A stretch of 64,000 nt of DNA from Lactuca virosa (GCA_928212115.1 CAKMRJ010004445.1:74583597-74647596), one strand, 5' to 3'. Shown: positions 1 to 11,591, counted from the stretch's first letter. Notes: generated from the letters alone by a model not told the origin. Made by a program: numbers and translations.

Positions 1-266
1 GAGTGTTTTTAGTAATTGATTGAACCTTTGTTTAGTAATTAAGATTGTCTGGACTTACAAAATCAGATAAAAACCTTTTAAATTATTGTTTGATATTAGA
101 TTAATTTACAGTAATTATTTTAATTAATTAAATCCGTTCCCTGTGTTCGACCCCGACTTACTTTACTACACTACAATCCGACCAGGTACACTGCCTAGGT
201 GCATATTAGTTAGTTAAGTTAGTTAGGTTATAAATTTAAAACTAGTAGGTACTTTTGTGCACATCA
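1..266 (+). mobile_element. 3' part of a Tat/Athila-type Ty3/gypsy LTR
   Basis: The segment ends in ACATCA, a few bases before a tRNA-Asp-type primer-binding site, which marks it as the 3' end of an LTR. The start lies outside the window. No coding sequence is visible. The assignment to Tat/Athila rests on the primer site, because those lineages characteristically use tRNA-Asp. The body of the element is missing: only about 200 bp of leader remain before a copia-like LTR begins near 497. Confidence 0.6.
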
Positions 267-273
267 AACTTTT

Positions 274-291
274 TGGCGTCGTTGCCGGGGA
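274..291 (+). promoter_or_regulatory. Primer-binding site, tRNA-Asp type
   Basis: TGGCGTCGTTGCCGGGGA differs at one position from the TGGCGCCGTTGCCGGGGA form that I know from Athila-type elements. It starts seven bases after the LTR end. It would prime minus-strand DNA synthesis from the 3' end of tRNA-Asp. Confidence 0.75.
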
Positions 292-496
292 ACAGCTATT
301 TTAGTTGTTAATTTATTTGCTTTAGGTTAATCGATCCTTTTTGTGGGGTAAAAACCGCAAAAAGTTATTTTTCTGCATTTATTTTTCTGTCTGATCTGTA
401 ACCACATCGTGGTTATATTTACCACGTCGTGGTCTCGCTTCAGTTAGTTTTTCGTTTATTTCTTTTTTGTTCTTTTTTACGCGTGTTTTTTTTAGT
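292..496 (+). other. Leader remnant of the Tat/Athila element with two dyad motifs
   Basis: This is noncoding leader cut off by the next LTR. It holds two 11-bp dyads, CCACATCGTGG (402-412) and CCACGTCGTGG (422-432), ten bases apart. The same dyad recurs in an unrelated chromovirus LTR at 22.5-23.4 kb. See the findings on element-specific motif clusters. Confidence 0.5.
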
Positions 497-921
497 TTTT
501 GGGTCAAAAATATGGTTTATACTTTACTTTTCTAGGCTTTAATAGTTTTTGTTCATGTATTTGTAATGGTTTACGGTTGGGTGGTGTTTGCGGTCGGGTG
601 GTGTTTACGGCTGTAAACGTGTTCTCAGCCACTGTTCCCTGTATATATAAGTAGGGCTGAGGAGTGGGTGTAGGCCTGGAGGAGAGAGTCACAAGGGGGC
701 ATTCATTCATAATCATATTATAGAGAGAGAAAGTTAGAAAGAAGAAGAGTTTGTGTGTGTGAATCTTATGTTGGAGCATCAATCTTATCATCAGTACATC
801 ATAGATTCATCATCTTCTTCTTCTCCTTCTTCTCCATTTGATCTTGCATCATCCACTTGATTGGGATTCCGCACCATCAAGTGGACCTGATTGATACATC
901 AAGCAAAATTTGGGACTTACA
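497..921 (+). mobile_element. 5' LTR of a copia-like element (plus strand)
   Basis: The 3' end is set by GGGACTTACA followed two bases later by an initiator-tRNA-Met primer site. The 5' end is placed by comparison with the inverted relative at 4006-4454, whose 5' end shares the phrase TGGTTTATACTTT. A TATA box lies at 642-650. U3 holds three GTTTACGG-type motifs (569-618). No 3' LTR of this copy is present. Confidence 0.7.
642..650 (+). promoter_or_regulatory. LTR TATA box
   Basis: TATATATAA lies about 270 bp before the LTR end and 25 bp after the last GTTTACGG-type motif. This is the expected place for the U3/R promoter of the copia-like element. Confidence 0.55.
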
Positions 922-923
922 GT

Positions 924-936
924 TGGTATCAGAGCC
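924..936 (+). promoter_or_regulatory. Primer-binding site, initiator tRNA-Met
   Basis: TGGTATCAGAGCC is the usual plant copia primer site, complementary to the 3' end of initiator tRNA-Met. It lies two bases after the LTR end. Confidence 0.85.
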
Positions 937-1378
937 ATACTAGTGTCAAAATTGTTCAAGTTGTGTTTTCGGTTGGAGTATTCTTCATTTTCGTGATTGT
1001 TCAAGCTTGGTTACTGAGTTTCTGCTGTTGATCGTGATTTCAAGGCCAAAGGGATTGAAGATCTGCTCGAAATCAATTGTTTTCATCAAATTCTGGGTGT
1101 TTTCGGCTGTAAACTGTTCATCTGTTTACAACTGTAAACTGTTTTTTGACTGCAAACGTGTTGTGTTTACGGCTTGTGTTGTGTTTTCGATTGCAAACTG
1201 TGAACTGCCTTGAACCGTAAATTGTTCTCAACCGTAAACTGTGTACGACCGTAAACTCTTTTCGGCCGTTAACCCTCTTTGGCTGTAAACCTTGTTCTCG
1301 GTTGTAAACCTTTTTTCGGTTGTGCCTTCTTTACAAGTTTTATTTTCAGTCAATTAAGAAATTTTTTTTAAAAAAAAT
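937..1378 (+). repeat. Copia-like leader with irregular CCGTAAAC repeats
   Basis: The leader between primer site and gag contains about ten irregular copies of a motif of the form CGGCTGTAAAC or ACCGTAAAC between 1100 and 1325, spaced roughly 15-25 bp. The complementary form GTTTACGG is present in U3 of the same element. No reading frame is convincing here; a 68-codon frame at 1007 is just the repeats read through. Confidence 0.6.
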
Positions 1379-2655
1379 ATGGAATCACAAAACATGACAG
1401 CTCATCAGGAGTTGGATGCAATCATGGGAACTACAACAAGAATCCCGCATCTTCTGTCAGCTGAAGGATTTCCTGAATGGAAGTACAAAATGGAGAAATA
1501 CATCAAAATAAAGGATTTCAAAATATGGCCCAACATTCTGAAGGGTCAAGTTAGAATCACTACCACTCTTGAAAATGGAACCATTATTGACAAAGATTTT
1601 GCAAATTACACAGATGAGGATTTCGAGAAAATCGAGGAACAAGAGAAAGCTCTTGCAACATTGACAATGGCCTTATCTTCTAAAATTGCACAAGGATTCA
1701 GGGAGTATGACTCAGCCAAAGCTTTGTGGGAAGCATTAATTGAAGTTTATGAGGGAAATGAAGACATGAAGAAAAGCCGACAAGACATGCTCAGACAGAA
1801 GTTTAACATGTTTAATCATATTCTTGGAGAATCATTGGAGGCTCAATTGCAGCGATTTATTACCCTTACCACTGAGATGAGTTCTGCTGGAATTTCAGTG
1901 CCAAGATCAGAGATTAACAAGAAATTGCTAAACTTTCTCCCTAAGTCATGGTACATGAATGTCTCTGTTATAAAAAAGACTAAGGATCTCAACTGACTCA
2001 GTCTTGTAGAAACAATGGCAATCATTAAAGCCTGTGATCTTGATGACAAGCAAAGGGAAATTAACCATGTGAACTCCTATTCTACTGCAAATCTTGGGAT
2101 TTCATCAAATAATGCCTTTTCATCCTTTACCACTCCATAAAATCAAGCTTTTGTTGTTCCACAACCACAATCCCATGTTGTTCCACCATCCATGCCTTAT
2201 CCAAATGCAGCTTCTTCCTCAAAAACTCCTGTTACCACCTTTGCTCCCAAAGAAGTCGAAGAGAACATGGCCCTAGCCTCTGTCCTGGTGAATTGCTACA
2301 ATGCCTTTGTGGCTGGAGAATTACCTCCTCAGATTTCGTTTGCTGATTTGACCAGATTCACCCTGAAGACATTGAGGAAATGTATATTACCTGGCAGATT
2401 GCCATGGCAGTGTTTAGGGCCAAGCAATTTGCAAAGAAAACTGGAAAGAATAATTGGGGGATGAATGCAGAGAAGAAGGTTGGATTCAACAAAGGAAAGT
2501 TGAGGTGCTTCAACTATCACGATCCTGGTCACTTTGCTCGTGATTGTCCGAAGCCTGATAGAAGAGTAAATCGTGAAAGAACAATGGTTCCTGTTAGAAA
2601 TAACAGGGGAGTTGCTGCTAACAACGAGACTGCAAATCTGGCGGTGGTAGCTTAG
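1379..2655 (+). pseudogene. Copia-type gag, broken
   Basis: The ATG at 1379 opens a 205-codon frame typical of plant copia Gag (UBN2-like, rich in charged helices). It is closed by TGA at 1994-1996. The frame then continues with another stop (TAA near 2138) and the coding signal shifts frame near 2355. The last part (2380-2655) carries a retroviral zinc knuckle in which the second Cys is Tyr (CFNYHDPGHFARDC), so it would not bind zinc normally. After it, no protease, integrase or RT is seen; the element is cut near 2730. A dead gene fragment. Confidence 0.75.
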
Positions 2656-2736
2656 TCATTTGACTAGGAAGACCAAATTCAGGCCTTGAACATTTTAGGA
2701 CCTGAAAATGCACATTTGTGATTTTTGTTTGATTTT

Positions 2737-3113
2737 TTAAAATTTTAATTGTTTTTCTATCATGGACGCAACTACCTCACTTGACACGTCAAATTTCTTA
2801 AAGTTAAATTCAGCATCTTTATATTTAGCTTTTAATGCATCAAGTTCGGCAGTTAATTTGGCAATTTTTACTTTAGCATAATGATAATGTTCACATTTAT
2901 CGCTATATTCTGCTTGAAGTTTTCTAAAGTCCTTGGTTTTGGCATCTAATTGATTTTTAAGGGTTTTTGGTCATTTCTGATAGTATATCTTTCATATTTA
3001 AGGTCCTCATTTTCTCTACGTAATATATCATATTGATCACGAAGAAATTTAATTGTAGCTTTACAAGATTGAGAACATGGAGTTTCATCGATCTTGGTGT
3101 TTGAAGAACTCAT
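2737..3113 (-). pseudogene. Coiled-coil ORF of an inverted copia-like element
   Basis: Reading minus from the ATG at 3113 gives a Ser-rich start and then a strongly helical, Lys/Glu-rich stretch (for example LRRENEDLKYERY). A one-base frameshift occurs near 2960, after which the coiled coil continues to TAA at 2737-2739. It resembles the coiled-coil segment some plant copia elements carry in or next to Gag, but I recognise no catalytic motif. It belongs to the minus-strand element whose LTR is at 4006-4454. Confidence 0.55.
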
Positions 3114-3991
3114 TGTTTACCAAAAATACCCTTTGACTTGAAACCTTGAAACTCAACCTTAAAAGTCAAATTTAAAAAGTCAAACTTAAAAGTCAAACCG
3201 AAAAGCTAATTGTGAAAACTTGAAAGTTAAACGAGAATGTCAAAGTTTAAAGTCAAAGGTCAAACTTAAAATTCAAAGTCAATTTTTAAGGTCAAAAGTC
3301 AAAAATGATAGTCAAAATTAAAAGTCAAAGTTTTGTGTCGAAAACGAAATTTAAAAATTCGAAAAAATGATTTTTTTGGGCCAAAAATGTCAAAAATCCG
3401 AAAATAAGGCCGAGAATGCGAAGCTTTTTGAACTAAACCGGGAAAATGTTAAACATGTGGCATACTAGACCAAGTGGTAAGATGGTGGGTTGTGTATGCA
3501 AGAGATACGAGTTCGGTACTTGCTCCACACCGGATTTTTTGTATATTCGCTGCTCACCGCACACGTGGGCCGAACCTGTTGGGCCGAAAATCCGAGAAAA
3601 AGGGGCGAAATCCGAGAATAGCTGGAACGTAAACGCAAGGTTGTTGACAGGAAACGCGAAGCGCAAACGTGCGAGACCGTGAACTTCCTGACCGAGAACC
3701 TTCGCAGACGTGTCCGAGATTTCCGAGGAACAGTAACCGACACCGAAGATCTCGCTGCTGGCCGCCTAGGGTTGGACCGGATGCGAAGGTAGCCGCCTAA
3801 ATCTCACAAATCTTGACCTAAAATGCTCAAAACTTGCCAAAAACACACAATTTTCAAATTTTTAATGTTAAACTCGATCTAAACCCATAAAATATGAAGA
3901 ACAATGGCCAAAAATTCATAAAATATAAATAAAAAACACCTAGAAACTCCAAGAAAAACCGTTTGCAATGACCTGATTGATACCGATCCAA
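3114..3991 (-). other. Leader of the inverted copia-like element
   Basis: This 880-bp noncoding stretch lies between the minus-strand ORF and its primer site. 3120-3340 is a low-complexity run of AAAGTCAAA-like words. 3580-3760 holds several CCGAGA/GACCGTGAAC-type motifs, a counterpart of the motif cluster in the plus-strand leader at 1.1-1.3 kb. Open frames here are not convincing. Confidence 0.5.
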
Positions 3992-4003
3992 GCTCTGATA
4001 CCA
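3992..4003 (-). promoter_or_regulatory. Primer-binding site, initiator tRNA-Met
   Basis: On the minus strand this reads TGGTATCAGAGC, two bases from the LTR end at 4006. Confidence 0.8.
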
Positions 4004-4005
4004 CT

Positions 4006-4454
4006 TGTAAGTCCCGAAATTGCTATGGTGTATCAATCGGATTCACTTGATGGTGCGGAATCCCAATCAAGTGAATGATGCAAGATCAAATATGAAATAA
4101 TAACAAAAGATTAATCTTCAATGCACACTATTAGATTTAATAGGCGGGTACATAAGATGTTGATTACACACTGTTCTATCTTGGTTCTCTCCAAAACGTG
4201 TTCTAGGCAATATGGCAGCCCTTAGAACGTCCCACACTCTAATCTTACTCATTTTCAAGCCTAAATAACCCTATATCTACCTAGGCCTAATAACCAAGCC
4301 CAAGCCCAAAACCTAAACAAAACAACACAAAGCCTAACCAAATCACAAACGATTTCGGTCCAATTACATGGAGCTCAAGGGGATTTTGGCCCTAGACTGA
4401 AAACTTTAAAGGCTTATGAAAAGCAAAGTATAAACCACAATTTATGACCTAACA
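4006..4454 (-). mobile_element. 5' LTR of the inverted copia-like element
   Basis: On minus it starts TGTTAGGTCATAAATTG and ends GGGACTTACA. Length is 449 bp. It is related to the plus-strand LTR at 497-921 (shared start region, shared end, shared block on tRNA side), but clearly diverged. With that LTR it makes an inverted pair of element 5' ends. Confidence 0.7.
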
Positions 4455-4564
4455 GTCATTGACTAGGTTAGAGTTCGACAACGGCTTTTAAGAGCTACGA
4501 TTGCTAGTCGGGTTGTGGAGTCGTACTTGCAATAATAGTTATTAGACTTATCCAAGTGGGATAC
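4455..4564 (+). mobile_element. 3' internal remnant with polypurine tract of a copia element
   Basis: This 110-bp piece matches the sequence just before the 3' LTR of the intact copia element at 28.4-40.1 kb (compare 39.2-39.3 kb), including AAGAGCTACGATTG and ATTAGACTTATCCAA. It ends in the purine-rich GTGGGATAC that primes plus-strand synthesis. The rest of that copy is missing on the left. Confidence 0.65.
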
Positions 4565-5343
4565 TGTTGGATTAGGTGTCTAAGCCCATAACTATAATTA
4601 GTATGTACTTGACCCGAGAGTAGCATGGTCTATTTGGGTTGCATATCACCAGGACAATTTGATAGGATGGACTTTTGAGAAGAGGTTATTTATGGTTTGT
4701 TAATATATTATAAGTTCTAATATATTAATATGAAATCATATGATTTAATTAGTATTGGTCAAGAATTAATTTGGAATTTAATTCTTGATCAAAAGAGACT
4801 AATTAAATATATGGGGATTGATTTGGTAAATCATTGATTCTTATAGTGTGGGCCAATTGTAATTTAGGATGGGCTAAACCAATATGGTAGTCCATGGAGG
4901 TTTAACCCATGGATCCTAGGTAATATGAAGATTCATGGGTATTAGGGTTTACATGGTGCTAACCATAATCTTACCACACTATATAAGAAGCCCCTTAGCA
5001 TCGAAAATCGTGACTAGTGATCCTTGGAGTTCCATGAGCCGGTTTTAGGTGCAAGAATATTCTCTCTCAAAAGTCATCCTTTGTCTAAAGGTTTGTCGTG
5101 ATTCCATTTGAGGTGCAACACTTGGGACACTAAGTTCTTAAAGGCCAAACTCAAGAAGTTCTACAAGCTACAACAAAGAGGTAATTCTATAACTCATTTC
5201 TATGTTGATTATGTCAATTGTATGCTAGTTGTAGGCTTAATGCTTTGGAAACAATATTGCATGTATAATTAGAGAAAAAATAAATCCAAAGCATTTAGGG
5301 TTGTATGTGCACCATAGGATGTTGTAATATACAAAACCCAACA
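4565..5343 (+). mobile_element. 3' LTR of an older copy of the 28.4-40.1 kb copia family
   Basis: The segment starts TGTTGGATTAGGTGTC and ends AAAACCCAACA, like the two LTRs at 28411 and 39296. Length is 779 bp against 753 and 766 bp. A TATA box TATATAAG lies at 4980-4987. It is visibly more diverged than the two LTRs of the intact copy, so it is from an older insertion or a sister subfamily. Confidence 0.75.
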
Positions 5344-5563
5344 CTAACTAGCATGCGATTCACAGATTCATAAATCAAAGCATATCATAAAACATGTATG
5401 GGTATTTTGGGAAAACTTACTTGAGCTCGGTTAATTGCATGCACCACACCCTTTTCTTTTATTAGAAACCCATTTTATAAAATATTTCTTTTTAAAAAAT
5501 TCTACCAAACCCTCAGTTTGAGTTCAGACACACCCGAGATTATGTCAGAATCCCTCAAACTAA
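5344..5563 (-). other. Short leader remnant of a minus-strand gypsy-type element
   Basis: These 220 bp lie between the copia LTR and the primer site of the next LTR. Nothing in them is coding. They are the first internal bases of the minus-strand element, truncated on the left. Confidence 0.4.
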
Positions 5564-5575
5564 GGCTCTGATACC
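5564..5575 (-). promoter_or_regulatory. Primer-binding site, initiator tRNA-Met
   Basis: On minus this reads GGTATCAGAGCC, four bases from the LTR end at 5580. Confidence 0.75.
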
Positions 5576-5579
5576 TACT

Positions 5580-7284
5580 TGAAACGTCCCAAAAATTAAG
5601 ACTAAAATTTTTTGTTTTTAAATTAATAAAACTATTATCCAAAACATCATCATAAAAATCAAGGTGGAACAAGTGTATCAACAACATCACAAAACATCAG
5701 ACTAACATAAAATGCGGAACGTGATTGTGTGTGCACCGCAATCCTCCCGGGCTCTTCCACTGAAGTACCTGAAAACATAAACTGAAAACCATAAGCACAA
5801 AGCTTAGTGAGTTCCCTAAAATACCACATACCATACATAATAAACATATAATGGGCTCCGCCCGTCATCAGGCCCGCTCGGTATACAAATATGTCAATCA
5901 TCGGGCCCCACCCGGTATACATATAAACATATAAACAAATAAGCACATAACACAATCAATAATCTTAAAGATAAATAGCATACAGAATGGTCATCGGGCC
6001 CTGCCCGGTAAACATATAAACACCTAACATATTCAAGAGTCACGTAGACATATAGCATCCTAAACATAATAAACCGTGCGCTGACATTGGTGCCTTTGAC
6101 CCGCTAAATACAGTGAGGAAACTCACCTCTAGCTGTCGAAACACTCAAATGAAACTCAGTCTGCTGGTCCGAAAAATCCCTGCGCTATCATTATCAAAAT
6201 AATATCCAATTAATAATTGGATCTCGACCCATAACGAAGAATCTAAGCTACTTAGCCCAAACCAGGGTAAAAGAGCATTATACCCTTTTTCTTACTTGGC
6301 CCAAAACCAAGGCCCAACCGAACTACTCAGAAGGTCCAAATCCTAAATGGCAACCCAAAGCCGAGTATGGCCCAATCTTCCAAATTGGGCTCAAAGCCCA
6401 TCAAGGGCCTAAATCCAAGCAAGCCCAATATACTAGTCAAAAGCCCAAATCAGAAGTCTAATGGCCCATCAAGGCCCAATCTTAAAAGTCCAAAGCATGG
6501 CCTAAATCTATGAACTTTAAGCCCATGCGTCCATCTGTTGAGTACGCGGGGCGTACCCAGCTCGTACGCCCAGCATAAGCCTCAGACTCCCCAAACCACT
6601 TCATTAAGCACTTAAACAGTAAAGTTGGCAACTTTACATCCATGCATTGCTTAATAGGACCCAACACTAAAAAAGAAGCTTAATAAAGCTCTTAACACTT
6701 GGATGAACAATTATCTTTCACAAAGTTCACATTTTTATGAACAAGGGACCTCCATGTAGCTAAGAGCTAACATTCATTGGTTCTGGAGTAGATCAAAAGA
6801 TCAACTTTAACTCAAAAGACTCAAAAATGCATAAATAACACCATAGAATAGATCTAGCACAAATGACCATCAAGGTGAGAGCTTTTTACCTGAAACTAAT
6901 TGCAAATGTGATGGTAACTATGGATCTACAAGCTTAATCTATTCCTCCAAGTGTTCCTCTTCTTCTTCTTCACCACAAAACACCAACAAACTCACTTTCA
7001 AGCTCAAATCTCACCAAATGCACTTAGGGTTTCGTTTTTAGAATATATGGAAATGCAGGCTGGTCAATAAATGTCCAAGAGGTAGTTTAAGTTGTTTAAA
7101 TATGGTGCAAACCCTAAATATTAGGGTTTACCAAAACCATGCGTACGCGCACCGTACGTGGGTGAAATCCACGACCAACAAAGAGCTAGTACACTAAGCG
7201 TACTCATAGAGTACGCCGCGCGTACTAGCCAAGGACCAAAATGAAAAGAATTTTGCAATAAGGGCTAAAAGGAATCTTACCACA
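5580..7284 (-). mobile_element. Gypsy-type LTR, related to the chromovirus LTR at 21.4-23.4 kb
   Basis: The 3' end (minus strand) is fixed by TTTTGGGACGTTTCA next to the primer site; the other end at about 7284 is inferred from similarity to the LTR at 21449-23436 and could be off by tens of bases. Shared blocks include a GAGGAAA(A)CTCACCTCTA phrase in both. It carries GTACGC/GCGTAC palindromes in two clusters, 6542-6570 and 7141-7225, at places equivalent to the CCACGNCGTGG clusters of its relative. No internal region survives. Confidence 0.6.
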
Positions 7285-9182
7285 TTATGAGTGTTAAACA
7301 AATGATCAATGACTAATAATAAATTTTCAAGGATTTATTTCAGTAAACAATGCAAAATATATTATATCCCTCAAACTACACAAGTTTATATTTTTGTCTC
7401 ATGATTTCACTAAAACTAGAAACCACAAATATACTAGACCATTTTATTTAAATAAAACGTTAGAATTTGTTTCAAATTATTCTATATAGCAGTAATAAAC
7501 TCAATTTCAACGTAGTAATACCAAAACAAAATTTAAATATAGACTCACATTTTGTCTAGCATGATTTTCCTATTTCGACCCCTACCCCGCACTTATTTCA
7601 TATATTGTCCCCATTGTATGCACAATTAAAAATTAAGCACATAAAAAGCTAATGAAAAAAAGGAACAAACGCCCTATAAAAGTAGTGGCAAGATTGAATC
7701 TGAATGTCATGGGTGATAGGTAACTGACAACTCGAACATGTTGCTGAAAATCCGAAACTTTTGAAACTTTTGTGGATAATGCCGAAAGATATACAAAGAT
7801 GGCATACTTTGCATTGTTGGTAGCAAATGGAGGGGTGTGAGAACAAAATTCGCATCGCTAACAGGTGTAGCTTGCATTGCAGTTATCGGGTCTTTTTTGG
7901 AAGCATTGAAAATGAAACATCAAGTCGCGTTATGGATAATATTAGATTCACGTTGCTAATGTGTATCAAATATTAATAGTGTTATGGTGTAACATGTCTA
8001 CACTAATATCGTAAATGTATTTTCCCAGTAATGCACATATATAGCTTGAATAAACCATAAAATCACTCCATATCTCGTAAACGTGTTTTCATAGCCATGC
8101 CTCTTGGTAAACAATAGTAATCTCACTCGACCTAGCCACTGAACTTACTACTATCATACTATGAAAACGAATAGATTCAGTGAGAATTAAAAAATAACCA
8201 AAAGTGATAAACAAAGAAAGTCCTATGGTTTACAACTAAAAAAATCAAAACAAACCAAAAATAAGTACTAGTCTTTAAAACACAACCAAACATAATAATA
8301 ACAAATGGATAAAAATTGATCGTTGTCGTCTGAGTTATGTGTCCCTAAAGGCCCAACTTGATTATCTCCATCTGGAAAATGTCGGCTCTAATCTAGGTAA
8401 TACATGAAAGGTGGTGGAAATTGGTTTGATGGAGCATAACCCATCTGAGTGCACAACATCATATACTCGTGTCCTAACCACTATAGAAGAGACCATATGA
8501 AAGATGTTGGAAATTGATTTCCGTTCCCCTTGGTCTTCGCATCAGTTCTTATTCTCTTCTTCAATGTCCCCTATTTGAATCTTCCAGTCCCCTCAATACC
8601 ACTACTAATAAATTTGTTGGATCAGTGTGCCCTTCAGTACCGTGTTCTATAAAATGCATAGTCTCCAGCTTGGAAACCTCAAGTTCCTTAACATCGTGGC
8701 GTGTTAAGTTGCAAAAAACCGATGACACAAGAAGATCATAGGAAATGGTCAATCAGTGTAATAAGTTGTTCTCCACACATAGGATTGCACCCCCTTTGCC
8801 CCATTGCTCTCTTCGAAAAAAATAAGTGACAGCGTGAGGAATATTACAGAATACATCTGGCATAATGATGATCTACGGATAAAAAATATCAAGTGTAGGC
8901 ACTTTTTTTTGCCCCTTCTTTTTGTTGCACGAAAACGAGATGAGTCGGTGAATGAAACGATGAACTAGAAAATGGATATCAAACTATATTGAGGATGTTA
9001 GATTATAATCTTGGTTGGCTATTTTCCTGCAAAACTCGTACTGCTAAAAATCACTTGGAGGTTCTCTATATGATGAATTCACAAATGTGAAAAAGGTGGA
9101 TCCTCTATGTCTTGTGATGTATAAATTCCAAATTTATGCTCGAGCTCAACTAGACTGCATTCCCGACTTTTCCCACCGTTTT
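7285..9182. other. 1.9 kb without a recognised feature
   Basis: No LTR end, repeat array or protein family is recognisable. Minus-strand reading frames between about 8280 and 8890 look weakly protein-like (for example HEYMMLCTQMGYAPSN near 8440), interrupted by several stops, and may be the remains of a transposase-accessory or gag-like ORF. I cannot name it. Confidence 0.3.
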
Positions 9183-10869
9183 TGTGACAACCGTCAAAAG
9201 TTGGTTAATGATCGCCAATCACAAACATGAATAAATTCGACATAATAGCCTACTATATAATATTTTGCTATTTTAAAAAAAAATACAAGATTATACATTC
9301 CAACATGTAAGAAAAATCGGCTGAAATGTCCAAAAACTGAGAAACTAGGAGCGCAAAGAGTTTTATTATTTCATAAATATAATAACATATTCCGAAAGTA
9401 CATGTCGACGTGATCCCGAATATATAAAGAACATAAAAATCTGACTTCGTATGAGGAAGTTATAATTTTTCTAAGTTTTAAAAATCAATTGCACACAAGA
9501 ATGTTTGTCATAAATAAGTAGAAACAATGTAAAGGACAATCGTAGTACTCCTCGATACAAAACCGGTGAGACAAAGAACATTGAAAACAGAGTCCGTACG
9601 AGAGAGTTATGACTTCTGAAAGATCATTTAGGGCACATCCCTTGCAAAAATATGGGCTAAAAATGAATCTGAATTAGCCAAAACAATTTATGGAAAGGTG
9701 TACTACTCGTCGATAGCTACGCGTGGATATAAAGAACATCGAAAATGGAGCTCGTATGCAAAATATACAACCTTTCGAAAATCAGAGATTTACCTGGTAG
9801 AGCATTACGTGTCACGCTCTAAGCGCACCACATGGATACCTAGTCGAAGAGATTCTCCAAGATTTTGGTGACGTTGCCCAACAAACAATGGACACATGGC
9901 AACACTTAGTGGAGCTAACACGCCTCCCTGAGCGGTCCCGAACCTCCCGACGCCTTCGACAATAGCACTAAGAGCATGTCAAAGCTCGCTTCAAGGGTGT
10001 GTTTCACGGCCCTTTTTTACTGTTTTCCTTGGGGGGGGGGAATACATGCTTAAATAATTAGTTATTGCTATGATATTATTAGAGTATTATTTAAAATTAA
10101 ATTGTGTTATTACCCTGCACGTTTAAAAGAATAATATCATGCCAATGTGCTACTCATTTTAAGGGATAATAGTTAGATCTTATGTCCTTACTCCACTCAA
10201 CTTTAATGGATAATAGGTAGATATTATGTCGTTACTCCACTTAATTTTAATGGATAATATGTAGATATTATTTCGTTACTTTGTCCGTTAAATTTTCAAA
10301 AAAGGGATTAAACATTATAATTATATAATAATATAATTATAAAAAGACAACATAAATCTGGAAGCTTGGAAACTCGGAAACTATTAAGGTTAAACTTTAT
10401 AATTGTATCTTAATATAATTATAAAAAGACAATATAAATCTTGAAGCTTGGAAACTCGGAAACTATTAAGGTTAAACATTATACTTATATGTTAATATAA
10501 TTATAAAAATGAAACATTATGGGAACTTGGAAACTATTAAGGCACATTCACTCGATGTTAATGACGTTTATTTATCATATTATGCTAAATATTCAGCTGG
10601 CATCTTTACTTGTAATTGTTAATCTTAAGTGAGCGGGAGAGTTATGTATAGATCTATATGGGGTTGACACCCCCACCTACTGTTGCTAGCTACAACCTTA
10701 ACGGCCGAGTCACAGCAGGGATAACTGTCTAAGCATTTGTTTTGACGTCCGATGAAGCATCGACAGATGGAGGATAATATGCATGTCGCAGGCTTGGTTA
10801 TGGGGACTTATTTCAACACCTCCTCCAATGCGCATTAAGTGAAAATAGTAAAATAAGTTAATAATAAAA

Positions 10870-10949
<80 letters not shown>

Positions 10950-11589
10950 CACCATTATGGAATAAGAATTCATCTGTTATTTATATAATTAAAATAATAT
11001 TTATATATGGTTAAAATCTACCTTTTGGGATAAAGGTTCAATGCTAAAACACCACTTGTATATGGTAAAAGTATACCTTTTGGGATAAAGGTACAATGCT
11101 AAAACAATACTTGTACATGGTAAAACACCCTTAGAACAAAGGTACTCCACTAATTATATAATTTTAAATATTACTTATATAGTAAAACGTCATATTCAGT
11201 TAAAAAGACTACAAGTAATACAAGTTACAAATTCTTATAAATCAAATAATTGCTACTTTCGATATAAATCACTAAAACCTGTGAACACACCAACATTATT
11301 TTGACGTTTTCAAAATCGCATGTATTCCTAGGAAACCAAGAGATGGAAACTACACACTCGGAAGTCAAGAAGTGAAGTTGATTACTACTATGGAATAGTA
11401 TCGTATTTTGTAGCCTGACATTTGAAGCTTAGATTATTTTAAACTTCGAATATTGATGTAATCGTTTTTTTATAAATAATACTATCACTTTTATGTTATA
11501 CTTTTGTATTGTTTAATGTATGTTCAATGACAAAGATTTACAAAATATCGCACAACCCGGTGTTTCCGCCGCCGACCGGGGATGTGACA
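9183..11589 (+). mobile_element. Long LTR (copy a) of the TGTGACA family, with PBS
   Basis: It starts TGTGACAACCGTCAA, as do the copies at 26488 (plus) and 32997 (minus), and ends GGGGATGTGACA directly before a primer site. Length is about 2.4 kb. It contains the family signature TAGATCTATA...GGGGTTGACA (10647-10675), a G10 run followed by AATACA (10031-10046) and an (AT)n array. The PBS proves that this family is an LTR, which supports reading the other copies as solo LTRs. It is noncoding. Confidence 0.7.
10872..10944. repeat. (AT)n microsatellite
   Basis: About 36 uninterrupted AT repeats inside the long LTR (copy a). Length may be unreliable in the assembly. Confidence 0.95.
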
Positions 11590-11591
11590 GA

